The notes under the pieces: generated by a model
Seen by the model: only the letters and a program-made list of their open reading frames with translations
The model's database searches: none
What the model was told of the DNA's origin: nothing
Part shown: one piece after another, positions 45,042 through 55,620 of the stretch
Layout: every line of letters begins with the position of its first letter
Numbering within the stretch: the stretch's first letter is position 1
Source of the DNA: Prosapia bicincta
Taxonomy: Eukaryota; Arthropoda; Insecta; Hemiptera; Cercopidae
Direction of reading: 5' to 3'
DNA: 64,000 nucleotides
NCBI GenBank assembly: GCA_036971475.1
Contig: JBAIZL010000001.1
Coordinates: 104,149,350-104,213,349, forward strand
Position numbers and translations under genes: made by a program

Positions 45042-45461
45042 GAAAAACATAACCTATCAGGAATTTACAAAATCACATGCAACAACTGTAACGCTTTTTA
45101 CATAGGAAAAACAACCAGAACATTTAAAATAAGATTTGAAGAACATTATAGAGCATTCAAAAACAAAAATTCTAAAATATCAAATGTTGCAGCACACCTA
45201 ATATCCCATAAACACGAAATAACAAATTACGAAAATAACCTAACCATACTGGAAATAAATAACAACCCAATAGAACTAAACTCACTAGAAAAATACCACA
45301 TTTATAAAAACCTACACAACAACTTAATGAATCTACAAACAACATATACAGAAGACATACTATACAAAAATATCATACACTCAGATCAAGAAAAAGTGCG
45401 CGTTACGTCAACGAACACCGGCTTCACGGACGTAGCATCCACAGCAGAGAAAAATCAGTGA
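45042..45461 (+). pseudogene. Penelope-like GIY-YIG domain (family 1, second copy)
   Basis: An open frame without a leading ATG: EKHNLSGIYKITCNNCNAFY, IGKTTRTFKIRFEEHYRAFK, ILEINNNPIELNSLEKYHIY, ending VASTAEKNQ. It differs from the copy at 10415-10936 by only a handful of residues and shares the 3' tail through CTCATCACTCAAGGTAAAAT, then (TA)n. The reverse transcriptase is absent. Confidence 0.87.
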
Positions 45462-45558
45462 TTCGACAATGGTCAACGACCGAAAGGTGCCTCATCACTC
45501 AAGGTAAAATTATTGCACTTAATGGTGGATAAAATTACTCACACAGTAATATATTAAC

Positions 45559-45562
<4 letters not shown>

Positions 45563-45600
<38 letters not shown>
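45563..45600. repeat. (TA)n microsatellite
   Basis: AT run at the 3' border of the Penelope family 1 copy. Confidence 0.93.
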
Positions 45601-45604
<4 letters not shown>

Positions 45605-46611
45605 CAACTTACAAATAAAATAAACGGTAACTTACAGAATATCTGTTACAGAATATCTTGATGTTTTTTAACTTGTACTATATAACAACATAAGAGAACT
45701 AACTAATTGTTATTTTTGTATTAAGGAAGCTTAATGCATACAACTTTGTATATTCTCCACCAACTAGTGTAAAGTTATGCTAATTTAATAAGAAAATAAA
45801 GGAGCAAAATCATTACACAACAATATATTTTTGCAAAACAGAGAAAGAGTTAACTGTAGAAGAGTAGGATCACAGAAAAATAACTAAAATTATGCTGGCA
45901 GCTTGCGTTTTTTATTCTTAGCAATCTCATATTTTTTTCTCTATTTACTTATTTGTATTCGATCATTACATAATACTTAGTATTGAAAAATGAAATGTCA
46001 AATAAGGTTACTAAATTTTAATAAAAATTGTACCACTTAATAAACTGGAAATGTTGAAATGGGTTAGATATTATATATATTGAATATCATTTTTAAGACA
46101 AGTTTTTTTTTAACCTGTAGTTACTATTAACAATATTCGGCTGAAGTTAGCAACTTATAAGTTTTAAAAAGTGCTTTTTTTACACAGACAAGCAAAATTT
46201 AGGCTAAAAAAGCTGAAGACTGAACTGATTACGAAATAAATAAGATAGTTTCATAATCTGTGAAAATATACCCAGAAGGATTTTGAAATAATTATTTATC
46301 TAAATAGAAATAACAATTTAATATACGCTGACTGCTAGAAAAAAAAAATGTTAAGGCGAAAAAGAAGAAATACACTGTACACATTGAACTAAACTATGAT
46401 ACACAATAGTAAATAGTCAAATTACAGTAAATGCTTTTTGAAAAGACCTAATTCCTGAAAGGTATTGAAATGTTATTATTTTACTAAATTTCATACAATT
46501 AGGTAAAAAATAATTGGTATGCCTTGTTACATGAGCTGAACAAAATGTTAATTTTATTCATTTAAAATTATTGGGCAAAGATATTTTTTTAAATATTTTC
46601 TAATAGTTTAC
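45601..46611. other. ECHDC3 intron 5' part, nothing recognised
   Basis: About 1 kb of AT-rich intron just downstream (transcript sense) of the 46.6-kb exon. No element ends or coding frames. Confidence 0.45.
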
Positions 46612-46754
46612 CTTTCTTTTACATTACATAATGTAATTCTTCGTACACCATCTACTGTTGAAACTTTAGTATGTGAGTGTCTTTCTGCAACCACTGTAAA
46701 TACTTTTGACCTTGAAGAATAACTTGAAAAAAAAGGAAGTCCCAATCTTGTGAG
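46612..46754 (-). CDS. ECHDC3: ECHDC3 orthologue, internal exon (first of those seen)
   Basis: On the minus strand a TTATTTCAG acceptor precedes 46754 and a GTAAAC donor follows 46612. The 143-bp exon encodes LTRLGLPFFSSYSSRSKVFT, VVAERHSHTKVSTVDGVRRI and TLCNVKE, leaving AG to join A of the next exon and give R of RNALS. DGVRRITLxNxxxRNALS is the first beta-strand and helix of the crotonase fold; the preceding Ser/Arg-rich part is consistent with the end of a mitochondrial targeting sequence. The upstream exon carrying the start codon must end in phase 0; I did not find a convincing candidate between here and 64000. The upstream in-frame ATG at 46790 lies in the intron and is not the start. 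Confidence 0.9.
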
Positions 46755-47073
46755 CTGAAATAAAATTATAATTATCAGGTCTTTTGACATAATGAAAAAA
46801 ACTTCACATATTAAAATACTTCCTCAAAAACTGTAAGAGGCCATAAATACCTATATTTATTACTATATAATGGTTATTGTAGGTGTGAGATGGAATTCAT
46901 TTTTTTTTTAATAATTATTCATTTATTTATTCTTTTCCACAATATTAACTTATCGAATCTATCCTATATTATAATAACTGTCAATAAATAATATTTTAGG
47001 AGAAAATTTTGGTGTAAATTCATTGAATATTTAAATGTTTGTTGATTCCATCTTCACGTGAGCTAGTAGTTAT
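46755..47073. other. ECHDC3 upstream intron, nothing recognised
   Basis: AT-rich; ends at a foldback element. Confidence 0.4.
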
Positions 47074-47294
47074 CACTAAACACATTTAAATTTTTATAAA
47101 CTTGCCTATAGTAGCACTTAATTATGTTTGTTGAGGACGGCCGTTTCAGGAAATGTGTCCCATTGTCAACTCAGACCGTAACTGGAGTTACGGTCTGAGT
47201 TGACAATGGGACACGTCTCGCAAAACGGCCATTTTAAACAAACATAAGTCACTGCTACTATAGGCAAGTTCATAAACATTTAAAAGTGTTTAGA
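47074..47294. repeat. 221-bp near-perfect palindrome (family 5 Penelope-type ends)
   Basis: Arms of about 109 bp mirror each other around 47183: AACTTGCCTATAGTAGCACT, GACGGCCGTTTCAGGAAATG, GTCCCATTGTCAACTCAGAC and CGTAACT. The same arm sequence with GATTCCATCTTCA nearby borders the degraded copies at 58465-58935 and 59139-59725, the latter containing a GIY-YIG remnant. Confidence 0.82.
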
Positions 47295-47713
47295 AATACT
47301 TAATTATACCAATCCCTTAATTTTATACTAAAATATCGAAAAATAGGCATAATATTAAAATACATCTTTATTACAAAAGACAGGTTAAGAATATATTTAA
47401 TTATTAAACCTTGATATGACACTAAATTAATGTTGATCCTTTAAATGTCTAGACAAGACTCAATTTTTCTCTTGGATTTCCAAAATTGCATCTACAAAAA
47501 CTTATCAGTACTGAGTTATTACATCAATTAAAAATACATATCGGCTCTTATCATCATTGGAAAAAATCTCCTTTTACAAAATATGTGTGAAATCTAGATA
47601 TTCCCATCTGATGTTTAACCATTTCACTACACCTAGTGCAATAATGAATAGCAAGGTTAAAAGTTCCTCTCATATTTTCTGATTACACAAAAATATTTCT
47701 GGATTAAAAGATA

Positions 47714-47714
<1 letters not shown>
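47295..47714. other. Intronic stretch, nothing recognised
   Basis: About 420 bp of AT-rich sequence with no frame or repeat pair. Confidence 0.4.

Positions 47715-47776
<62 letters not shown>
47715..47776. repeat. (TA)n microsatellite
   Basis: AT run ending at the terminus of Tigger copy 2. Confidence 0.95.
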
Positions 47777-47779
<3 letters not shown>

Positions 47780-50328
47780 TCGGCGCCGCTTATTGTGATC
47801 ACGGTTAATGTTATCATTCGGTTATTGTTATCGTTTCATTGAAAAACAAACACGGGCGTATATTAATACATTGTAATTAGGCCCTCTTATTGTAATCATC
47901 TGTTCGCTTATTATTATCATTTAATTTGCCATTCAAAATCATATGCACCAACGTATACTAGCATAGACCAAGTAAAAATGTCTACAAAGTAGTGTAAACA
48001 GCACGTGCAACACACAATGAGGCCCAATTCATAGAATGTTTATTTTTAGAATGACAGAAATACTTTATAACGGTTTCAGCACTTAGCACAGTTCTCAGAA
48101 TGTCTCCCTTACTCTTTGTTTACGCAAACACTCTAGCCTCGCTGAGTCGATTTTAGTTGCTTGTTAACATTAGTTGATGTTACTACTGAACCATTTACAG
48201 TACAGTCCTACTGTATTTTGTAACAGTGAATTTTTATGAAGTTTATTACAGTATTTCAGTGTGATTTTACATAACTTAATTTTTAAAGATCTTTTTTGTT
48301 TGTTTTGTAAAGTTTAGTGCCACTTGAAGTTTCAAAGGACAGTATAGCAAGATGTCCGAATCTCAAAAGAAACAACGCGATTTAAATCTTAAACAAAAAC
48401 TTGATATTCTAGATAGGAACAGTAAATTACCAAAAATGAGTCAAAGAAACGCTGCTTCTCAACTTGGCGTTTCTCAACCTCTCTTATGTAAAATATTGAA
48501 CAACAAAGAAAAAATCTTGTCATTATCAAAGTGTAATGCAAATGTTGACAACAAAAGACATCGTTCTGGGAAGGATCCGCAAGTGGAATCAGCTTTGAAA
48601 TTGTGGTTTAAAAATGTTCGCGAAAAAGATGCTCGAGTTGACGGCCCACTAATGCGTCTAAAAGCTGAGGATCTTGCCAAAAAATAGGAAAACAGGATTT
48701 TAAAGCCGCAGATGGATGGTTCAATCGATGGAAGAAAAGGGAAAACATTGTTTACAAGAAAACGTGTGGTGAAAAAAGAAATGCTGATTTTGTTGGAGCT
48801 GAGGACTGGTTACAATACGAATGGCCAAAGATTTTGGCCGAGTATTCTCCTAGCTGCATATACAATGCAGATGAAATAGGACTTTATTATCGTGCTTTAC
48901 CCGAACATACTTACTTATTTAAAAATGAAATTGCTAACGGCTGTAAAATATGTAAACAAAGAATAACTGTTTTGTGTTGTGTTAACATGGTTGGTCATAA
49001 AGAAAAACTCTTAATTATCGGTAAATCTAAAAATCCACGTTGTTTTCAAGGTATCAAAAAGCTACTGGTTGAATATCATTCAAACTTTAATGCTTGGATG
49101 ACATCAAAAATTTTTAATGAATGGCTGACTAAATGGGATACCAGCCTCAAACGCAACATTGTCCTTCTACTAGACAACTGTACTGCACATAATGACATAA
49201 ACACTACGCTAAAACACATCAAAGTGATTTACCTTCCGGCCAATACTACATCAATTATTCAGCCATGTGACCAAGGCATAATTAAAAATCTCAAAAGTTT
49301 TTGAGAGAGATGCGTGCTAGAATTATAGAAAATATAGATGAATTTCAAACCCTTACCTCAAATGAATTTTCTAAAATACTTCTTTACTCGATGCTATTCA
49401 TCTGATAGCAAAACCTTGGAATGAAGTTTCTGAAAAAACTGTGAAAAATTGCTTTAGAAAAGGTGGTTTTTTTGTTGAAGAAAATCAAGAGCAAGCTACA
49501 TCTGAGGAAGACTCTGAAGAGAACTTGAAGCCTTTTGATTTGTCCTTAAAAGAATATACTGAGTGGATGGAAGTTGACGATAGTATTGAAACAGCAGCGG
49601 AAATGACTGAAGACGATATTTGTAAAGTAGTTGCTTCAACATCAAAAGTTACTGAAGAAGAAGAAGGCACCGATGATGACGAAAATGATAAATGTGTACC
49701 GCAAAGATCTAAGCAGGAAGTTCACCAAGCTCTTGAGATTCTAAGGCAGTTTGTTCAACAAAAGGCAGAAAATTTCAACAAACATTATGAATATGAACGA
49801 TTTATAAACAATATTTTACGAGAAGACTACAGACAGTCACATATAGAGGAATTCTTCCAGAAAAATTAAATGTAAATTTGAAGTGTAAATAAGATTGAAG
49901 TGTTTTATAATGAAGTTTCGTGTGTTAAAATGTTTTGATCAAGTGTTTTACGTAGTTCTATATATTTTTTTTCAATTATGCTAGATTCAGTGTTTTAAAA
50001 AAAATCTACAGTGGAATAAAATAAACTGTTATGAAATATGCCCACTAATTTTAACAAGTAGAAAACTAAATTACAGAAATTCTACTACTGTACATAAAAC
50101 TGTCCGGAATAGCATCAAAATTTGGTAAGTACAGTTTAATTATAGTGTTACAGAATTAGAATTACTTAATGTAATGATAGGCTTACATATTGTTCAGAAC
50201 AAACAGTTGTGGCAATAATACAGTGAGTTCAATGCAGTACGGCTGTAGACTACATCGTGATTAAGCGTTCGGTTATTGTTATCAAATATGCTTCTGACAA
50301 ATATGATCACAATAAGCGGCGCCGACTG
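47777..50328 (+). mobile_element. Tigger/pogo DNA transposon copy 2, nearly intact
   Basis: 2552 bp with ends CAGTCGGCGCCGCTTATTGT and the inverted ACAATAAGCGGCGCCGACTG, flanked by TA. The TIR match extends about 25 bp (to GATCA). It is the same family as copy 1 (18455-22852), with high identity. The termini are intact and the transposase carries few lesions, so it could be mobilised by a live relative. Confidence 0.96.
48352..49869 (+). pseudogene. Tigger transposase (pogo superfamily), few lesions
   Basis: MSESQKKQRDLNLKQKLDIL start; psq-type HTH (residues 1-60), CENP-B-type HTH (about 65-135), DDE core with YNADEIGLYYRALPEHTYLF (Asp 1), NIVLLLDNCTAHNDI (Asp 2) and IIQPCDQGIIKNLKSF (Asp 3, the DDD form usual for Tigger), then an acidic C-terminus (EEEEGTDDDENDKC, HIEEFFQKN). 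Lesions: a one-base loss near 48686 after LKAEDLAKK, a TGA at about 49302 and a shift around 49375. Length would be about 500 residues, normal for the family. Confidence 0.95.
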
Positions 50329-50344
50329 TATATACATATATATA

Positions 50345-52320
50345 GGAATTTTTGGACTAGATATGAGACTGACAGACTTAACTAGTGGCAATAGTCCAAA
50401 ACGGCAATCGCTTGAAAATAAATAAATAGACACACATAATAAAAATTGAACTATTGAAATATTTCGATTACACAATGATCTTTATCAATCAAAAAAGAGA
50501 AAAAAAGACTGAAGTGAACCACAAATGTGTATAAATATCCAAATGTCACAGATGCACAGATTTATGAGGAGTTTTATCTAATATTGAGGTTAGGAGGTTC
50601 TCTAGATTTGGTATACCACTGGTATGACAACTCCCATCTTCTCAATTCTGAAGGGTTGCAATCAGGGGGAGGGCCTTCATTATTTTGGTGGTATAACAAT
50701 CATTGAAAGATATGATGTTGTGACTTGCAGTGTTGAGCGATTGGCCTGTCTATGTTCATGGTTCCAACGTCATGTCTGTGGCCATTCATTCTGATGCTCA
50801 GACCATCCTTGTTAAGGCCTATGTACTGTGCTGGGCAAAATATACATTGCAACTGGCATAATACATTTTTGGAAGTATAAGTATGATGACCCTGAATATT
50901 GAAGTCCACATTGGTTGCTAGGCTATGAGAACTATTTGTTGGGATGTGTATTGGACATGTCTTGCATCTAGGTCTATTCCACGGAAAGGAGCCATGAGGA
51001 AGTTTAGGCGGTTTTTTAGTACTTGGATCTGGGAATTTTGGGTGTACTAAAATATGTTTCAAATTAAAAGGTTGTCTGAACCAAATATGTGGTGGATTTG
51101 AGAAAAGATCTTTGGTGTGGGTGGAAGCTTGAAGAATCTTGAAGCCATCCTTTAATATTTTGTTCAGCTTCTGTAGGCCTGGATGGTAAACTGTAACTAA
51201 AGACAGTTAGTTGTCTTCCATAAATAGTTTAAGTTCATCAGATGATTGAGCAAAGCAGATTTGATACTCAACAAGTTGTTTAGGATATCCTCTTTTTGGG
51301 AAAGCTAATAAGGTCTTTCTATTAAAGTCCTCCAATGCTCTATCGTTGGAACAAATTCTCTTGCCCCTGATTGCCTGACTGTACAGTATGGTACTTTTTA
51401 TATTCATAGTTGCTATTGAAATTTAGGTATTGTAGATGGTTTGTCGGTTTGATGTGGACACCTGTACAGATATTCCCATCTCTGATTGTTACATCTACAT
51501 CCAAGAAGGTGATAGTTGCTGTAGATTTCTCCCAGGTGAATTGAAGTGTAGAAAATAGTGATAAGCCCTTCAAAAAACTTTCCAGTGTTGAGATGCCCTG
51601 TGTACAAATTAGGAAGATGTTGTCTATATATCTGAACCAACATAATGGTTGGTGTGTTCGAGTTTTTAGGAATTCTGCTTCGATATTACCCATGTACAGG
51701 TTTGCGTACAATGAGGCCATCCTAGTACCCATTGCTGTTCCTTTTATTTGCAAGTAATTTCCTCAAACTGAAAATTATTCTTTTCAAGAATGAATTTGGT
51801 GAGGTGAACAAGAAAAGGTGTAGTGGAGTAAGGGTTGTCTAAGCATCTGTTGAGGAAATTTTCGAGAGCTGATAGACCACGTGCATGAGAGATGTTCGTA
51901 TAAAGAGAGGTAACATCTATGGTGACCAAAATTGTTTCAGGAGGTAGAGATTCGGGTATTTGAGACAGCCAGTCTATGAAATGATTCATATCCTGAATGT
52001 ATGACGGAAGGTTTTTCACCAAAGGTTGAATATACGAAACCAGAAAAGCTGAGATTCTTTGTGTGACCGAATTACAACCAGCGATTATCGGCCTACCAGG
52101 TGGAGTTATGATATTTTAATGGATCTTTGGCAGTATGTAAATTTGAGAAATGGAGGGGCTTTCATTGCATAGTAATTTTATAGATCCTTCTGAAATTTGT
52201 TCTCTAGGAGCTGTATATTTGAGCCATTCCAAGAAAGAATTGTTGTAATCTGATGTTGGGTTATACGTGAGGACCTTATATGTTGTGCTGTCAGACAGTA
52301 ACTGGTTTTCCAAATTACGC
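50345..52320 (-). mobile_element. Penelope-like element (family 4), 5'-truncated
   Basis: Minus strand. Encodes most of a reverse transcriptase and a degenerate GIY-YIG-type C-terminus, then a 3' end with TTTTTGGACTAG and GAGACTGACAGACTTA, which form the arms of the palindrome at 35345. Its 5' junction at about 52320 falls inside a hAT BED-finger frame, and its 3' end abuts a short TA tract beside Tigger copy 2. Confidence 0.83.
50455..50492 (-). ncRNA. Degenerate hammerhead-like motif (Penelope family 4)
   Basis: The minus strand reads TTGATAAAGATCATTGTGTA then ATCGAAATATTTC. GATCA/TGATC-like stem II and GAAA are preserved; CTGATGA is altered. The equivalent part of the palindrome at 35345 reads GGTCTTTGTGTGGTTGAAAT. 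Confidence 0.4.
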
Positions 52321-52322
52321 AC
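50700..52322 (-). pseudogene. Penelope-like reverse transcriptase with C-terminal nuclease remnant
   Basis: Minus-strand order: SFLEWLKYTAPREQISEGS, PPGRPIIAGCNSVTQRIS, VTIDVTSLYTNISHARGLSA (RT motif A, Asp in TIDVTSLYTNI), KGTAMGTRMASLYANLYMGN (motif B), WFRYIDNIFLIC (motif C, YIDN in place of YIDD), TITFLDVDVTIRDGNI (FLD motif), PKRGYPKQLVE, then RCKTCPIHI and CQLQCIFCPAQYIGLNKDGL (GIY-YIG-like, QYIGL). Breaks: TAA after LPKIH (about 52117), frame change near 51750, shift near 51400, TAG near 51207. The YIDN change itself would damage catalysis. Confidence 0.93.
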
Positions 52323-52830
52323 TGAGGTAAATCACTGCTGTTTTTATCAATAAATGTAAAACCGTATTTAATATAGTCATCACTGTAGAGCCTTTTCTTT
52401 GGCACTGATTTATTCATTTTAATAGCAAGTAACCAATAGAACACAATATTTGTCAATGTTATGCCGACGACTATCAACAACACAATTCACTATAATAATT
52501 ACAATAAAGCTACATTCACAGGCGAAGGCAAATGCACAACTGGATTCTGTGTGACAAGTAGCACTTGTGGTAGACAGGAGTGGCAGTGGCAGACATGCAC
52601 ACTAATAAACTAAAGCGCTGCTATGCTGAGTCACAGCTAGTTTCTCTCGCCTTGATGGACGCTCACTTACATTTTATTGAGTAAATAAATAGAGCTTTAT
52701 AGCTCTATTAAGCTATAAAGAAATTTCAATGATTGTGTGTTTGTGTCCAGCATCAAATTCAATTTTTTTAAAAATTTGTTGACGTCTCCCCTGGAATTCT
52801 TCCACGCCCCTCAGGGGCCCCCCGGTATGT
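52320..52830 (-). pseudogene. hAT (ZBED-type) N-terminal fragment, interrupted by Penelope
   Basis: A minus frame from the ATG at 52417 encodes MNKSVPKKRLYSDDYIKYGF then TFIDKNSSDLPQCVI, the start of a BED-finger hAT transposase (Y-x-x-x-YI-x-x-GF-x-F...LPQCV-x-C). It runs into the Penelope element exactly at the first BED Cys region. Upstream sequence to about 52830 has a splice-donor-like ATGTAAGTGAG and GC-rich GGGGCCCCTGAGGGGCGTGG, plausible for a hAT 5' end. The rest of the transposase is not in the window. Confidence 0.65.
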
Positions 52831-53214
52831 TACGTATTTAAAGTTAATATAGACTCATTTCTTTTATTTTAAACCCGCCGCCAAAGTCAGACAAAGCTCA
52901 CCCGTGATAAGGTTTGTTCTGCAGTTTGGACCGGCAGAGCAAGTTAGACCTTTCGGGAGTGTAGACAGATACCCCTACTTTCTAGTATACTATTATACTT
53001 TCCAATCTCCGTACCTTAGGTACTAGAATACGTGAATGTAAATATTTTATTAATGTTTATACCGAATGTGATCAGTGCGGGGAATACGAACAAGTTTTCT
53101 GGCCAGAAATCGCTTATTTAATACGCGAGTGTCATAAGTGTGTATTCCACGGTGCACGTAAGTACAAACTATTAATTTATATAATTATAATAATTATTGG
53201 TCCTCCGAAACTAT
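52831..53214. other. Unassigned, relatively GC-rich stretch
   Basis: About 380 bp with higher GC than its surroundings (for example ACCCGCCGCCAAAGTCAG). No coding frame longer than a few tens of codons and no TIR pair recognised. Confidence 0.35.
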
Positions 53215-54840
53215 TGTTACCAAACAGATGGCCATACGGGAGAGATGGCCAACGCTTGTAGTTTTTACACTATTCGTTTTAGAGCGCTGCTGGCCAGTTA
53301 ACACGTGATTAGTAATGTGATTGAATGTTGCTGCTATGGATGACTCTATTAGAATTAAAAGTCAGTAAAATCCGTGATTTTAGTTTCCAATATACCAAAA
53401 AATTATACAGTATGTCGTAATATTTCGATTAAAACATGACTTAGGTTGCGAATAGCGAGGGCACCTTTAGTTTAGAATAGTTTAGATCCAACTCCACACC
53501 GGTACGTAGGTTTTGTTTACGTTTACGTCCACCATGATTGATGACGCGATATGGCCGTCTGTCCCGGCCGATCGGGAGAGACGGCCATACCATCATTGGG
53601 ATAGATGGCCATCCCATAAACGTGCTATATATATTAAATTTGGACAGTATCGTTATGTTTTTAGATCCCAAATAAGTACATTCTAAAGGACGGTTCTTCT
53701 AGAGGATCATGGAAAGAAGATCTTAAAAATGATATCAATAAAGTAAAAAATAAAGGTTATTCTGTGAGAAGAGCTTCTATGGAGTTTAACATTCTAAGGA
53801 ATACTCTTGAGAGAAAATTAAAAACTGGCTGTGACTCCAAAATTCCAATGGGTCCTAGTTCATGTTTGGGTACAGCTAATGAGTTGCGACTTGTCAACCA
53901 CATAAAAAGATTGCAAGCTCATGGATTTTCTTTAACGAGAAACTGTGTTCGAAGCCTAGCTTATGATTTTGCTGTGAACCTTGGTATGAAACAAATTTAA
54001 TAAACTAAAAAGATAAAGCAGGTTACGATTGGTTACAACTGTTCTTGTCTCGACATCCAGATCTAAGTGTGCGAAAATCTGAAGGGGTATCTTTGGCTAG
54101 AGTACAGGGAATGAATCGTGATGAAGTGAAGGAATAGGTCTGGACCAAGAAGGTTGAAGTTATGTCTACAGTTCAGACGAATCAGATGCCGGGAAGACTA
54201 TTCAGAAACAAATAAAATCTGTGATTGGATTCAGTGTGTTAGGTGCAAGCGTTGGTTACACGAATCCTGTATATGATATGTTGATTTGTCATCGATGTGG
54301 AAACGCAATTTTGAAAAAAAATTTTGAATCTAAGGCTAAAGTAACTAAGTGAATAATTCAAGATATTTCATTATTTTCTATATAAAACCAGTAGGCCTAT
54401 GTCCAAACAAGTTGATAAAATATTAAGTACTGAACAATAATTTTTACAAATGACGTTTTGTTTAATTTATAATTTAACTATAATTGTTATCTTTATAATA
54501 GCTATCATTTTACAATAATTTATTCCATTAAACATGTTTAAACTGTTAAAGTTTGTTATTATAATTTTCTCCTTTATTTTTAAGTGTTTTTACTGATGGC
54601 CAACTATCCCTCACATGTATGGCCATCTAACCCTGATCCTCGGGTGGGATGGCCAAGTGCTACAAATTTTTAAAATATTTTTAGCTGGTATGACATTTGG
54701 TATATCTTTGTAAAATACATGGACTTTTGATATTTATGGACTGAAGAGGCAATTCATTGAAGATTTCAGGATGTTCTTATATATTTAGGTTGTGAAAATT
54801 GGTTTTGAAAAAATCATGGCCATCTATCCCGGACTTACCC
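53215..54840 (+). mobile_element. pogo-like element with C-terminal PHD-type finger, internally deleted
   Basis: The right terminus is ATGGCCATCTATCCCGGACT followed by TACCC at 54840. The left end is less clear (first GATGGCCAT at 53229). At least nine copies of a (G)ATGGCCAT-like motif cluster in the 5' part (53229-53615) and 3' part (54595-54825), the pattern of subterminal transposase sites. Coding remnants between them read on the plus strand. It seems to have inserted next to a Penelope fragment (54836 on). Confidence 0.7.
53685..54352 (+). pseudogene. pogo/CENP-B-type transposase N-terminus plus Cys-rich finger
   Basis: SWKEDLKNDINKVKNKGYSV and RRASMEFNILRNTLERKLKT form a psq-type HTH; LRLVNHIKRLQAHGFSLTRN and, after a stop/shift at about 54000, KAGYDWLQLFLSRHPDLSVR then KSEGVSLARVQGMNRDEVK form the CENP-B-type HTH. 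The DDE core is deleted. The end encodes ICDWIQCVRCKRWLHESC and, after a shift, MLICHRCGN, a C-x-x-x-x-C...C-x-x-C...WxHxxC...C-x-x-C layout like a PHD finger. Many arthropod pogo-like proteins carry such a finger. Confidence 0.75.
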
Positions 54841-55200
54841 TAATTATTGTGGTGTTGCCTTTGTCTGCTGTGGTGAGTGTGATGTTTAGTTGAGCATTTT
54901 GTTTTATGATTTCAGCGATTTTAATTTCATTGTTCATGTTTTTGTGTTTAGTTAGGTTTTTTGTGTCATGGTGAAGTGAATCTCGGTCTTTGGTGTCGGT
55001 TTATTGTATGGCTGTTTCAGTTTGTAGTATGTAGATTGTACTTTAGACCTTTGTTTAATTAATTCATTTCGAGTTGTATGAATTTGGTATTAGTGAAATT
55101 AATTGTACGGGGGTAGAATTTTTGTGTAGGTTGAGAGTATGTTGTATTTTTTGTTTTACATAATAGTTGATTAATCTTTTTCTTGTGCTTATTTTTAATG
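54836..55200 (-). pseudogene. Penelope-like reverse transcriptase N-terminal fragment
   Basis: Minus-strand pieces read FTNTKFIQLEMN, LNKGLKYNLH, then EIKIAEIIKQNAQLNITLTT and ADKGNTTII. LNKGLKYN and the T-x-ADKGN-x-x-II segment are conserved near the start of Penelope reverse transcriptases. Several stops occur. It is cut off by the pogo-like element at 54840. Confidence 0.7.
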
Positions 55201-55209
55201 TTTACACAG

Positions 55210-55438
55210 ACATTTACATTACCTAAAAATCTTACACATCAACTGAAAAGTACCACATTTCAACACACTAAAACAACATGAAATTTACAGACACAAAAAA
55301 CACAAAGTACAAACATATTAAACGAACAAACACAATACAAATCACACATACTCTTTGATACTATTGAAAACCTACCTTTAAAACCAGCACCGCTTGACCC
55401 AACATCTCCAAGCAGAAGACTGATGAAGATCGCCACAT
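55210..55438 (+). pseudogene. Penelope-like C-terminal tail
   Basis: The plus frame reads LKSTTFQHTKTT, a stop, then NLQTQKTQSTNILNEQTQYK, SHILFDTIENLPLKPAPLDP and SRRLMKIAT. The ILNEQ-x-QYKSH-x-LFD tail is typical of the end of GIY-YIG Penelope proteins. The strand is opposite to the reverse-transcriptase fragment beside it, so the two are different insertions or an inversion. Confidence 0.65.
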
Positions 55439-55460
55439 AGCAATAAAAAACGTTCTGTCT
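55414..55460 (+). ncRNA. Hammerhead-ribozyme-like motif overlapping the Penelope tail
   Basis: CTGATGA at 55419-55425, then AGATCGCCACATAGCAATA (stem II ATCGC/GCxAT, one mismatch), then AAAAACGTTCTGTC, with the GAAA core changed to AAAA. The CTGATGA codes for LMK at the end of the protein. Confidence 0.5.
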
Positions 55461-55620
55461 CAGTAACTTTTCACAAATTTACAAAATTTAAAGTTCGGAT
55501 AGTCATAAACTAATGTTAAAGTGGTTAATTAAGATTCACCAAACGTAATGGACTACAAAATTCAAGAGTTTGTTGTTATTTCAATATTTTCCTTTTTAAG
55601 TTCAATTAGTAAAAAAAAAA

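Noticed and set aside
47150..47215. Hammerhead core in the family 5 palindrome
   Set aside because: GAAAC is present in one arm (CTGAAACGG), but the CTGA box is followed by GTTGA, two bases too long for CUGANGA.
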